Origin: Harmothoe impar
Taxonomy: Eukaryota; Annelida; Polychaeta; Phyllodocida; Polynoidae
Reading direction: 5' to 3'
Length of the DNA: 64,000 nt
NCBI GenBank assembly: GCA_947462335.1
Contig: OX381714.1
Span: 17,828,618-17,892,617 of the forward strand
Both the position numbers and the translations under genes were made by a program. The notes under the pieces were generated by a model. It ran no database searches, was not told where the DNA came from, and worked only from the letters and a program-made list of their open reading frames with translations. Positions 25,111 through 37,410 of the stretch are shown piece after piece. The first letter of the stretch is position 1. Every line of letters begins with the position of its first letter.

Positions 25111-25173
25111 GAATAGTACAAAAGAAAATGTGAGTATGTAAATTACATACTCACATTTTCTTTTGTACTATTC
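25111..25173. repeat. Perfect 31-bp inverted repeat with one-base centre
   Basis: GAATAGTACAAAAGAAAATG and the following 11 bases (25,111-25,141) are mirrored exactly by 25,143-25,173 around a single A. Part of the arm (AGTACAAAAGAATTGAATAG) is also repeated just upstream. No gene. Confidence 0.95.
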
Positions 25174-25914
25174 AGACATCCATAATTCATAAGGTCCTTC
25201 TGTTTCATCAATTAGAGAGACAATGTGTGTCTCAATGCTACATAATGTCTTTTTTTCTAAATAAACAATACCATGAGGCATATTGTCACAATAGTTTTAT
25301 AGTATGTCCGTTCCTATTCTTAATTTGACGCTGATCATTTATGTCTTAATAACTGGCTGTATCTTATAATCATTGTAAATTGCTTTAGTTAATCATAAAA
25401 ATGCATAATCCAGTATGGTCATCTACATGGCCTAATTGAACCACACAAAAATCTACTAGAAATGCCAAATATTTATGTAAGGTAACTAGATGTTGAGAAA
25501 ATGTTACATGTGCGGTCTATGATATATTCCCCATTATCTCTAATGCACTGATATTGATACTGGAATTTACACAATCTTACCTATATATGCGCGAAATAAA
25601 GAACAAGGCAGGCAAGATTAGAAACTGATAACCGACCTATTATTTTATGAATGAATAATAATAGCAAAGGGAAAATCTATATATACATGTATAGAAGCCA
25701 AGTAGTAGGCTTAGGTTATAAAATCAATTGGCCAACGATGTCACGTACATGTGGAAGGACGTCTAGAAAGCGGTGGTCCAGTGGTACAGATCATATTTAG
25801 GCTGTGTGGAGATTATCTCGATTGTTCATCTGCGCTGAGGACACATAGTGGTGGAATTAGGAACTATGCTTCACTCATCAGGGGAATCTGATGAACATGA
25901 TCAGAACAGGCGAC
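25174..25914. other. Intergenic AT-rich DNA
   Basis: No gene or repeat with definable ends. Confidence 0.5.
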
Positions 25915-26160
25915 ACTAGGGTAGACCGCCCATGAGATGACCAGCTGGTCTGTTGGTACCATGAGTATACTGGTTTGTCTCAATCAGGGTGCCATAAATC
26001 ATGGCACCAATCTTCCACAGGGATATCATAGAGATTGGGCAGATCATCCTCAGGGCTAATCGCCATAAAGCCTGTTGTCCACAGGGCTCCTGATCCATGT
26101 ACCGGTCTACTCAAGGTACCAACAGACCAGCTAGTCATTTTATGGGCAGTCTACCCTAGT
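25915..26160. mobile_element. 246-bp MITE with 47-bp inverted ends
   Basis: Ends ACTAGGGTAGACCGCCCATG and CATTTTATGGGCAGTCTACC continue inward as inverted copies to GGTCTGTTGGTACC and GGTACCAACAGACC, with about four mismatches over 47 bp. No coding frame. Confidence 0.85.
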
Positions 26161-26358
26161 GTACTCTGGTGAGTTCTCGGGAACTAAAAATCATAAACGC
26201 ATGGTTTGGACTTGCGGGGTGGAGGGGGAGGGGTTGAACTGCTCCCTGGTCCCCTCTGGAGGTGAGCTCCTGAACTATTACACTATTATATTGTCTCTCC
26301 ACTGCAGCTTATATTAGCAATCTGAGGAAATACCACATTACCCTCATACTATTACAAG
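26161..26358. other. Spacer between two MITEs
   Basis: No feature recognised. Confidence 0.4.
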
Positions 26359-27290
26359 GTAGGGGAGACCGGGGCACGTTAATCACCCGGGCATGTTGAG
26401 CCGCCCGCTCTCTTTGCTATTCCTTTGGGAATTTTCTGGCAGTATGCCTACCACATTACCCCCTTATGAAGACAGCTCAGATCAGCAACATCATGATGTG
26501 TTTAGGATGCTGATGAGAAAGTTAGACAACATTGGCCTTGAAAGTAGATATTTGCAATTGGTAAACTTTTGTCCTTGTGTCAAAAAAACATTGCTGGCCT
26601 AAGATCTCTATGGAGGTCGAAGTATACATAATCATGAATCCTTGAATAGAACCCAACTTTACTGCTAGGTGTCTTATGTAATTTGAATAACATCAATGTT
26701 CTTTGTGATGACCAGCATGGGGCACATTGAGCCACAAAAAAACGGGGCACCTTAAATGACTGAATAATGATGCAATGTTAGTAGTGTATCAAGGGAAGAT
26801 AATACGGATAATGACAAACAAATTTGATACAATTTGGTCATAAAATGATGATAGAATACATAGTTTACGGTTTGTAAAAAAAATTCTTGTGTAACATATT
26901 TACAGTGTCTTTATTCCCTATATTTATTACTTTTCAGAGGCAGAAAAGTGCATTACATTATAGAAGAATGTAATCAAAGATTTACTCAGACTTTCAATTA
27001 TTGATCTATATTGGTGATTGTTTGTATTGTTCAACATATGTGGTTCAAGGTGCCCCAGTGGGTGGATCAACCTACCCCGGGCATGGGACACATGAACAAC
27101 CCTAAGATTTTATTTTCAAAAATTCAAGAAAAATACAAGAAAAGACCACATTTGCCTTGCGATAGGTTCTCTTATATCGCAATGATACAAGGTAACTGCT
27201 TGATAAAAGATCAAAGCTCAGATTCCTTTAACAAGGTCAGGAAAAAGATAAAGGTGCTAAAGCAGTTCAACGTGCCCCGGTCTCCCCTAC
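26359..27290. mobile_element. Non-autonomous DNA element with GTAGGGGAGACCGGGGCACG termini
   Basis: A perfect 22-bp inverted terminus: GTAGGGGAGACCGGGGCACG followed by TT at 26,359-26,380 and the exact complement at 27,269-27,290. The interior repeats GGGGCAC...TTGAGCC-like words (about 26,711, 26,743, 27,050). Short frames inside have no transposase motifs. Elements with this terminus are common in animal genomes. Confidence 0.85.
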
Positions 27291-28570
27291 GCCTGGACTC
27301 TTAGGGTCATATAAATGTGGTCGGTAAGTGGTATAAGATAAACTACTGTGCTCCTTTACCACATATATGATTATCATCGTGTGTGAGGCTACACTGGTCA
27401 CGTGTGCTCTTTATCTCATGTATATAATACATGCCGTTTTGCCGGATAACCTAGCATCACATTATCACTGGAAGTCTGTAAGGTCAGCTGACCTTTCTCT
27501 AACAAAGACAGTGACCTATAATAATGATATACCAATGCAGTTGTTTGTCTGCCGTATTGAGTTACCTCCACTCCATTAACTTATTAATCCATTCTTGGTG
27601 CTAACCCTCTTAAGGAAGCTGGTTATCATCATGATACAGGAATACAGCCCCGGCGAGTTTACTTTTAAGGTCTGCAATTATGCATCTTTAAGGTCATTTA
27701 GGGGTGTAACGACCCTTTCAGGTTCGACTGATGCATGCTTGCATGCAGCCAAGCAAGTCATTCACTCGGATTGCACGGATTCATGACGATAAATGACATA
27801 ATACTTTAAAGTATTATGTGGTGTATAGAGGAATAAAGTATGTGGCGTGTAAAGGGATAAAGTATAACCACTCCCTAAAGTAGTTTTTAGCATGCCCTCA
27901 CAACCTAATGCGGTCATCATAACAAAGTTTAGTATACTGAGTTTTTAAAGCTGAGTCAAAGCATTCAATGACCTTTAAATTCTGACCACATTACTGACGC
28001 CATATAAAACCCAGCCCCACCCAACCCAATTTCAAAATGTTATATCCAAAAACATACACCCATTATTTTTCTAACTCTAATCAGTTAAGATCAACTGATG
28101 GAAACCTGTCTGATGAGCAGGCTTAATTCTCACAGATTTAGGGGGTCAGACAAAAACCTTCAAATCATCAACTTACTATCCAGCATCTGCATTCTGATGC
28201 AGATAAACTGCTGCTCTGATTAATCTCTTTGAACGTTAATGTATTTACCGCACCCTTAAGCTTAGTGCATCCTCCTACGATTTCAGAGGGCTTCCATTTT
28301 GCTAAAACATGTTTTTTATGACTAAATCATTTTGATCCAACCGATTTAAAGTTTGCACTACCAGTTGGTTCAAATGCTAGTATAGTACTTTAGTCACCAC
28401 ACCCGTAAGCTCTGTACATCCTCCTATAATTTCAGAAGGCTTCTATTTTACTAAAAGGTGTTTTTTAAACTAAATTCCTATATGTATAAGGACACTGATG
28501 GGGAAGTGAGATGACCATCTTGAATGTTGCATTCCTGTGTGGGCTCTCAGTCTGTTCCTCCTACTGAAAC
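27291..28570. other. Upstream flank of GPCR gene 1; start of the duplicated block
   Basis: Pieces of this region recur, in order, upstream of gene 2: 27,367-27,420 near 37,610; 27,460-27,530 near 39,505; 27,545-27,700 near 41,645-41,760; 27,880-28,150 near 42,365-42,500. Positions 28,248-28,320 and 28,395-28,460 are two copies of a segment (CCACACCCTTAAGCCTAGTG type) also found at 39,148 and 42,675. A 22-bp perfect palindrome lies at 27,797-27,818. The conserved non-coding stretch 28,470-28,570 is probably 5' UTR. Confidence 0.6.
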
Positions 28571-31500
28571 ATGAGGATATTAAGGTAAGAAGGATTTCAT
28601 CATAATATAGTCCTTTTAAGCAACAAGATCTAAAATAAGTGCCTTTCTCCCATAAGTGTGGCATTGGAGAATACTCTTGTATTATATGCTGTATTAAACA
28701 CTTTACACTGGAACTATGATAGAGAGGTAGTTTCCATGTTGGCTGTCAATATCTGGAGAATAAAACAATACCAAAATTGAAGATCGTTGAAATATCATCT
28801 CCTAGAAATCTAGTTTCAATAAAGACATGATAAATATATATGCTCCTATTAGTCTTATACTTCTATCATCAAATGTACTACATTAGATTCACATGAAAGT
28901 AGCATTCCCAGTCAGAAAAAAAGTTATTTAGGGAGTACCTCTACAGAAACACATCACTAAAAGTTGATCGTCACCATAGCATTTCTAAAAGCTAATGAAA
29001 TCATTAAATAATGGCTTTGAAAACCCCCAAACGTATACCTGATAATGTGCACCACCAAGTATAGACATGTGACATAGAGGTACATGCATGTATGTACTAC
29101 AGTAAATGAGCAGGGAGAGGATGACGAATACCCTGCTTTTGATTATGCTGTATAGGGGGACCTTTAAATAGGTTAATAAGGTATTTCATATGAACCAAGA
29201 AATCACCATGTGAGATTAATGATAGAGTTGTTTCTCCTATTATCTCCTCACAGAGGGACTATCCTGGTACTTCTGATGTCAGTACCTAGAAGCACTGGTG
29301 AAGGTAGGAAGCACATGCACCATTTTACTATTGCATGTCTGCATCATGCTTCTATCTGAAGTTAACCATGGATCATTTTTTAAAGTGACATGGTCCAATA
29401 TCTTCTTTATCTTAAATCATACTTAACTGTGTGCACAATCTTAGTACAATATTATATTTGGAGGATTAGACACAGTACAATGACATCTATGGGTGACAGG
29501 AGCCCAATTTGAAGGTCTGTTGTGGCGCAGGTATAATATTTTATTATGTTTTTCAAAGGGGGAATTATAGTATGCACTCCAAAAGTATTGAGCCATAATA
29601 TGATAATTAGTCGAATTCTAAGCTGGATCCTAGGGAATGTATTAAAGAAGGTACCACATGAAGTATTGACATAGGTAACATTCCGGTTCATTTCTAACAA
29701 AGTGTTTTCTTTTGGCCTAATCATCAGACCATGTCACTTTAAACAGAAAACCTTGATGATATGGCAGCTGATGGTACAAACCCTGAATTGGTTGAGGCAA
29801 CAACAGAGGAACCCTGGGCTACCCCATTCCCACCTGGTGATGTACTGAATGACCCATGGTTCAGAAAAATCAAGTATATCTTTCCGAAAGATGAAGCAAT
29901 TTTGGTGTGTGAGGTTAAAATATTGCTTTTTTGCAAGATTCAGGTCTTCTGTAAATCATTACATTAAATATTCCTAGGCTACAGAAAGCCAAATATATTG
30001 AAACAATTTTTTTTGTGAAATGCAGGTCTTCTGTAAAGATGCCAAAGTGTAAAACTATAACTAAAATAAATAATTGCAAGGCTAGAAGGACTTATAATTA
30101 TACAGTAAATACAAAATATATATATATATATATGCATGCTCAATGATTGATGGGCCCCCACCCCACCGAAGAGCCTAATTTAACTCAGTTGATATATATA
30201 TATTTAAGTTTTATTCCCTCAGGATGGACTTCGTAATATGTACCCCCTCTCCGTGTTAGTCTCTAGAGAGACTGATGGCGGAGTAAACTACTATATGGGC
30301 CTTGATGAAGAAAAACTCAAACAATTTCCCGTTGACCCAAAGAAGTTGTACTGCTATCTGAGAGCTTGGCCATGGAATGCTGTTCCCTTATGTGTGCGTG
30401 GTGGTGAGAGCTACTTTAACAGAGCTGCACACAAGAGCCCACTCGGCATGTTGAGAAATTCTATTCCAACCTCTACCTTGAATGCTATCTGCGCTGCACT
30501 GGCCATCGTACTAGGGGTATTTGGTGAGTAAAAATGATAAGGATGTCAGTTTTCACGTAAAATAGATGATCACCTGATCAATGACTGGTACATTGCTTAT
30601 CAATTATCTATATAATATGACACAAATGAAACAAAATTTATCTTAAGACAAAAACATTTTCTTTGTAGGGAATATCCTGATTTTCATCTCTGTTGTGACA
30701 AGAAAAGAGTTGAGGACATCAACAAATCTGCTCCTGGCTGGTGTTACTGTCATTGACTGCCTCAACTCACTGGTCATCGTCTTACACGGGGTAATTTTTG
30801 TACACAGCTAGTGTACTTTACTAAAAAGATGTGTTCTACTATGGCTTAATTTGTCTATTTTTAAGCTAATCATTCAGTCAAGGTCCTAAGCTACCTTTTG
30901 AGACAAATTCTCAAGAAATTTCTGAATATTTGGTCTATGGGTTCAATTTTTTATCAGGAAATGGTTTATTTTTTCAGGCTCTCAAAAAATGAAGATTTGA
31001 TCACACCCAGCAGAAAAAGTAGCCGGAAAGCATTGTATGGCTAGGGTCTAAAGAAACTTAAATCTTTAGGGTTTCCCAGGGTTCAAGACCCATTAATGCC
31101 TGTCATCACTACTGATTCACAGACAAATATAATATAAGGGTTTCGGGCCTTGTTATCATATTTATTGAATGAAGCCCTCTATCATATAGTGCCTTTATCA
31201 TAATGAGATTGTAGGCATGCCTTAGTGAAGAAATGATCGTTGGGAGCTTTACACATGTCATACTCAATTCCATCTTCTACCTCCTCCAGTACCCATACTC
31301 GATCTTCATGGACTATATAGATAACTTTTTGGGTCCACCTGGATGTACTGCCATACAGAGCATCAAACAGTTTATACTGTTTGCTGCCATCAACCATCTT
31401 GTCACTATCAGCTTTGAAAGGTGGGTTCATCCATTCAGCATTGCTTGAAAGGCCCAGTATATGTCTGGAGCTAGACACTATGAATTAGAATTTTGGTTAA

Positions 31501-34500
31501 TGACAGAGATGAGGGTGGACATTAAGTAGTACACATTATCATTCATACATTAGATAGCTAACTCATTCTTTAAGCAGACCGTTCCAACCTGTTGCCTATT
31601 GTTGGTATTTCATAGCTGTAAAGATATGTGCATGTCAAAACCACCATCACCCCCCCCCCCCGTCAGCATTGCTCAATGGTCTGTTCTGGGCCCCAATCAT
31701 GTCTTAGTCTTTGAGTTGACAAGACTAGTGGTCCCCATATGTGCCTCCCCTCAGATGGTTTAGACCTGTAATTCCCCCAAAAGGTACCAGGTGTACACTA
31801 GAAACTGGCCAACATTTGGATTTAATGCCAGTTAAGGGAGCTAGTATGGATATAAGGAGTCTGTCAATATCTGCTTCACTCTTATATTAGCCAAGTCATC
31901 TAAGATATGAAAAAATGGTCATTTGTCTGTGTGGGATGAAATGGAGGCATTTGTAAAGTCCTAATCCCTAGAATGCATGTTGTCTCTTAGTCTTTTCATG
32001 CTACTATCTAGATGTCATACAGTATTCTAGCTATTCTGTCACAGGTACTTTGCCATATGCTGGCCACTGAAGAGACAGTTTAAATTTACACCAAAGAAGG
32101 TGGTTGTGGCTCTGGTTCTCAACTGGTTGGTGGCTGGGACACAGATCATTCCATATACCATATATGTAATGGGGGTAAGTCCAACATATTGCCCTCTACT
32201 TTGTTATTTTATGTTGCACACTTTTTAACCATTGAATAATCAATTAAATCTTTTACACTACGTAGCTCAGACATAAATCTATGTTGACTTTTGGTCTGAA
32301 CTTAGTAATTTTAGAAGGTTTATCAATGTCAAAATCTCAAACCTGCAGTCTGATTTACGTAGGTCAGACGTAAATCTACTTTCAACTGGAGTATAGACAC
32401 ATTACATTCTACATCGTGGGATTCAGACAAAGACTCAAATGACATTAACTTCTATAATTCTCATTTCATTCTATATAGCATCTTCTTGTAGTCTAACTGA
32501 ATAGCCTGACAGTAAATAGCTGTTGCATGCTTTTGGCTGTAGAGAGGCTTTGTATTTCTTCAATTACCACATCATAGTGGTATCCACCAAGTGAAGTGCC
32601 ACAATGCACATATCAATGTGCCATGCTTTAATCTACTGTCCTTTATATATAAATATTCAATTGTATATGGTTCATTTGCATGATATCAAATTCATAATAA
32701 ATGACAATTTACTGCTTGAATGTTGCAGATTCATTAAAGAACTGTAATATTCTCTCCATAGTTGATTGTGCTGCCACCTATTGGGACACTGAGAAGTTGT
32801 GTATCCAATTGAAGTTGAAAAATCATGACTTTTAACATAGATCTACATAGATTTATGTCTGAATTAGGTAGATAAACGTAAATCAGACATCTACGTCTGT
32901 TGAACGTAAATAAACCTTAATGTTCTGACGTCAACAAACCTTCCAAAATTATCAATCTCAAACCTATGTTTATAAAACTATCTAGAGAAACCTCTGAGCT
33001 ATGTTGTATTACGTAAGGTGTTAACTGAGAACATTCGATAATATCTATAAATGTAAAATAACCCATGCAAATACACAACAAGTTATTTGCATTGTTCTTA
33101 AGGAATTGGGTACTGAAATGCAGTCTGGTAACCAAAGAGTTAGAATGACCATCCCATTGTCCAGAACATGTGGTGGTGTAATACCTCATCAATCAAAAAA
33201 TTAGCATGTACTTCATTTTTAACAGAGCCACGTCCAAAGTGAAAAAGGTTTTAGATGCAAATTATATCAGGACTTTGAATCTGGATTCCCATGGACCTAC
33301 TACTCACTGGTGTTATACATTGTACTGCCTGTGCTGATTCAGTGCTTCACCTATGGCTCTGTTATACGCACACTGTTAGCCAGCATCAAGAAGATGAAGA
33401 CATCCACTGGTAACGACAGGTAGGTTAGTCTGGTGTAGATAAACTATTTAACGGGCCATAAACTGTATAAATGAAATATTATGTTATCCATATCAAACGA
33501 AATAAATGTCAAAGAAACCACCATCTGTTATCATACCATATCAAGTAGCAGTTCCCTATATTTGAAGAAATTGAAATGGGTACTGAAAAGCATTGCCCCC
33601 CTTGGATCTGCCCTTGACTTTATGAATGCTACCATGGCTTGAATTCTGCTTGGTGAATACGCCTCATATCATCAGATCTATTATGTTTCCCTTGCCAGTG
33701 GGCCAGTGAATGCAGAAAGAGCAAGACTGAAGGTAATGTATATCACAATGTGTACATGCACATGATAATAATCCCTATACGCTTGAACTGTAGAATGTGG
33801 AAAGATAGTAGAAGCTTGTGTTATGGATGGTACATAGGAACTTGGAGGTAATCGGAGGATGGTGGAGAAGCAATGATTCAAAATGGTATGCAAGGCCCTT
33901 TTGTGGAGGAGAGCCAGATTCACTTTTGAGGTTGATCATGGACCCCCAGATCATGAATCAGTGAGCTGATGTAGCTCAACCTCATACAACAAATCCCTAT
34001 TGAATAGCTGGGTTTGATCAATCATTTGGAAATATTTAATTCACTTTACAGCTTGTCTATATGTTGATAACACTGGTAGTTATCTACATACTCACCGTGC
34101 TGCCTGCCTGGGTTCACAACACACTACTACTCAATATTGGGGTTCGCACGGGGGACATTACCCAGCGTGTGAAGAGGGGAGTCCTGTTTGAGCTGCTGCA
34201 GTCTCTGAACAGTTCAACCAATGTTGTTGTATACACCATTGTGTCAAGGTAAATGTCATGATGAAATGCAGGATGAAATGCAATAGTTATTTTGCCATGT
34301 CATTTGCCATGATGATGCATGGCATATTGCAGGGCATATTGCATTAGAGCACTTATGGCTTTTAACACCTTTTTAAGGGCTGAAGTACTTCTTTACAAAC
34401 ATATATTGGCACCATATTGAACAACGAAATATCCCTATTGATGTATACATACTTGATTTAGAATTATATTTGGAGGGCTATATATAATTGTTAAAGTGGA

Positions 34501-35095
34501 ATCCTCACTAGGGTTCTACATTAAGTGTTCTAGTAATTTTCTAGTCAAATAAAGTAGAGCACATTGGTGGTGAGATTTAAGCTTTGAGGGTAGGGGTGTT
34601 GGTAATTTTAACAGTAGAGTTTATGAATTAGTGAGCAAACCATTAATTTTCACAGCACACCTATATTTAACCATGCATCCACTGTAATGTTATAGACCAA
34701 TTCAGTAAGAAAGGGTGACTTTACATGATAAAGTTGTGTTTGCATGTAGTGGCCGTGTTTGCAAACAGCTCATATCAGGAGATCCGCAGGACAACTATCT
34801 TTTAAAAACTGCATATAAGAATGCAGGATTTTGAGGTTATATTTATGTATTTGTTGGTCACACTATAGAAATGTTTAGAAACATTATTGACAACTTTTCT
34901 GAAAAGACACCCTTTCTTGTTGCATTGGTCTATAGTGCAAGAATTGATACTAAATGTACAATCCTCTGTAGGTAAATTGTATATTTTTCCTATTTTCCCC
35001 ACGAAAGGCAGTTCCGGAAAGCATTCAAGGAGATGCTCTGCTGTCAGAAGAAGAACCCTTCACCCGACCTGATTGGAAAGCGACCAGCTGTCTGA
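28571..35095 (+). CDS. Rhodopsin-class (class A) orphan GPCR, copy 1, 11 coding exons
   Basis: Exons: 28571-28584, 29254-29303, 29747-29904, 30223-30523, 30669-30790, 31290-31420, 32045-32174, 33226-33419, 33699-33732, 34052-34248, 35008-35095; all introns are GT-AG and in phase; 472 residues. A seven-helix receptor of the cell surface. Seen: signal peptide at residues 1-19; ~145-residue ectodomain with two Cys; GN in TM1 (N176); TNLLLAGVTVID in TM2 (Asp204, position 2.50); Cys234 and Cys313 for the TM3-ECL2 disulfide; ERY at 258-260; TM6 Pro396; NVVVY at 435-439 in place of NPxxY; helix 8 RQFRKAFKEMLCC with palmitoylation-type Cys. Ligand unknown; I do not recognise a named subfamily. Exon 6 uses the acceptor with a pyrimidine tract because it gives normal TM2-TM3 spacing. 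A second copy lies 14.3 kb downstream. Confidence 0.88.
31215..31289 (+). other. Possible alternative extension of GPCR-1 exon 6
   Basis: An AG at 31,213-31,214 would lengthen exon 6 by exactly 25 in-frame codons without stops. The same AG and open frame are kept in gene 2 (45,445-45,519). It would add 25 residues to the first extracellular loop, which is unusual for the class, so it is treated as optional. Confidence 0.3.
32255..33025. mobile_element. Probable inserted inverted-repeat element in GPCR-1 intron 7
   Basis: Intron 7 is 1,051 bp in gene 1 and 300 bp in gene 2. The extra ~750 bp starts near TACGTAGCTCAGACATAAAT and ends near CTCTGAGCTATGTTG. Inverted words (AGAAGGTTTATCAATG versus complement-like AACCTTCCAAAATTATC; repeated TACGTCTGA) lie on either side. 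Exact ends and target duplication are not resolved. Confidence 0.5.
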
Positions 35096-36045
35096 AGACA
35101 TCACTACTCAGTTGAAGTTGTAATTAATGACATATGTTAATGCATCATAATATGAGGAATTATGTGTATGCATATCAATATTGAAACTTTTAACAACTTC
35201 AAATGTCATAGTTTAAGCTATATATTTTATATATAAAATAATGGCCAAAAAGGTGAATAACACAGATATTGAAAGAGGCACAATCATCTATCACATTTAA
35301 GATTTTCCTATTTTCTTACACCTCTGAATAATCAACATTTTTGGAGAACACTTTGTTATAATTATGCTTAATTAGACCAATGTATTGTACAACGTTTGAT
35401 AATAAATGTTTGGATGCAAAACAACATAAATCCATCCCAAAATTGAGTATATATACAGCGCTTCTTGTATCCTTTGAAAAATGTTATGACATGAAAAATT
35501 ATTAATTTTTGTGAAGACTGCTTATGGATTCCATTTTTCTAACCATCCTTAACCCAGATTTTTGCAGTTCTTTTGTCTCCAAAACAAAATTGGCATTCAC
35601 GTTGTTTTGCATCCTTAATCTTCAAATGGGGTTAAAGTAAATTTATTCACCAGATGTAGTCTTGTAACTGCGAGATTTCCTTAGTTTGAAGATCCATAAG
35701 ATCTATGCATGAAGTTTGACACAGTCGCATGATAAGACATAGTACCTTGTTATATTTTTGCAGAGGTTGACGCAAAGCTCTTTTATGAGTGTCTGGTTTG
35801 ACGTGATATGCTTGTTAACAAGTGTAGGCAAGTTGGCCTTTGCGTGTACAACCTCTAAGGGGTAAGGGTGGGCTTATCAATGGAGGTAACATTCTTATGT
35901 GAGGGGCGTATACTTTATAGTTCAACATATTATTTTTTTGTGTTATTCACTGAAACTGAAGGAAAGAAATTAGAAACATAATATATTGCAGAACTTGTTT
36001 TTATCATGTGTCATATTGGAAACAATAAAAGAAAAAATCGATGAT
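35096..36045 (+). other. Probable 3' UTR of GPCR gene 1 with poly(A) signals
   Basis: AATAAA occurs at 35,401-35,406 and 36,024-36,029. The second lies in a context (ATCATGTGTCAT, then AATAAAAGAAAAAA) that is conserved after gene 2 at 49,373-49,378. The end of the transcript is inferred. Confidence 0.5.
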
Positions 36046-36080
36046 GTAATGGTCTGCATTATAAACAAGCACACACAGAA

Positions 36081-36182
36081 AAGTGAGAGTCATTGTCGCT
36101 AAAACTACCCTCACCTGAGGGTCAGGCAAGGCACTGCCTGACCCTCAGGTGCGGGTAGTTTTAGCAACAATGACTCTCACTT
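36081..36182. repeat. 48-bp near-perfect inverted repeat (hairpin)
   Basis: AAGTGAGAGTCATTGTCGCT through CTGAGGGTCAGGCA (36,081-36,128) is mirrored at 36,135-36,182 with two mismatches and a 6-nt loop. No gene inside. Looks like a very compact foldback MITE; the matching point after gene 2 lacks it. Confidence 0.9.
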
Positions 36183-36319
36183 TTTTGAGGGTGAGATTTA
36201 GCTCAAAAGAATGTGTAAGATATCTGATACAGCAGTTGTCCATAATTATAGTGGCACTGTAGGCTTTGTGGATTATTGCGATACTTCATGTATGGTGGCC
36301 ATGCATATTGGAACAATAT
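36183..36319. other. Short intergenic spacer
   Basis: Nothing recognised. Confidence 0.4.
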
Positions 36320-37410
36320 AAATTGATAGACTGGGGGCCAGTGTGAGAAAAGGGGCTTAGAAATGTGATTTCGTAGCACCCCTGACAGAACAGGCAGGAC
36401 ATGGTATCAAATGAAAGGGGAATCCAATGGCTAAGCATGTGTATCACTCTGCAACCCTCCAGACACATACAGTAAGATGCTGATTTCCATGGCAACTTGT
36501 AATGATTGGACAAACACGACAAGTTTATACTTTGGTAATTTTATCCTGTGACAATTATGCAGTTACATTTTTAATGAACCTTTATATGCATGTACCGGTA
36601 AGAATTACATTTTTACCTTTGAGGTTACAAGTAGAGTATATATTTTAAAATGTCAAGTGACATTAACACACATGGTTATAAACATGAACAGTGGTATACA
36701 AATGTCGTATGATGTGTCCGTATGTACCTGAGAGAGGTATACTAATACCGTAGTCAATATAGTATGGTATCTAAGGTGTAGGTGTGGGCGGGTGGGAAGT
36801 TGTTGTCAGTCCCAGACAGCGCCCAAAAGTGAAGGGGGAGTGTCTGTGGTTATACTGATAGGTCCCGTGGAAGTATAGGCGTACCGGTAGTGAGTCTTTA
36901 TAGTCCTACACATTAAAACATAATTTACAATTAATGTCCAATGGTACATTGAAATAGCTAAAGGCATTAGCGTGGCTTTTTGACACAAATGGGCATACCT
37001 GTTTCACAGGGGAGACCATCTGTGCACCATAATGATGGACATGGCATCATTTCAAAACCTGTTTGACGGTGTTCCAGGGTTAGGGCATGTCAACCAACAA
37101 GATCCTTTTCCCCATTCACTCTAGGGACATTATATTAAAATGGTCTGGCTATCCAAGTAGCAGCCTATGTTCCCAGTCTATACTGAAATTAGGTCCTATG
37201 ATGAGGTATCTGTGTATTGTGGAGTGCAAGTTGCCATGGAAACCAGCATTTTCCCCTATGTGTCTGTAGGGTTACAGGGTGATACATACCCTTATCTGAT
37301 AGCCATGGGATTCCCCTTTCATTTGATACCATGTTATGCCTGTTTTGTTGGGGGTGCTACGAATTTCAAATCCAGAGTTGTGGGACCCCAATCTATGACA
37401 CACTTTAGCA
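36320..37410. mobile_element. Inverted-repeat element with ~210-bp arms and X-box-like sites
   Basis: Positions about 36,320-36,530 and 37,200-37,410 are inverted copies (roughly 80% by eye), with shared words such as GGGGAATCCAATGGCTAAGC versus GATAGCCATGGGATTCCCC. Both arms hold a CCATGG palindrome: ATTTCCATGGCAAC (36,482-36,495) and GTTGCCATGGAAAC (37,230-37,243). The 670-bp centre has no gene. Confidence 0.65.

Noticed and set aside
27011..27304. 97-codon frame inside the GTAGGGGAGACC element
   Set aside because: Lacks transposase motifs and runs into the element's terminal repeat.
31182..31478. Minus-strand frame over GPCR-1 exon 6
   Set aside because: Antisense shadow of a coding exon; the same happens at 45,424-45,660 in gene 2.
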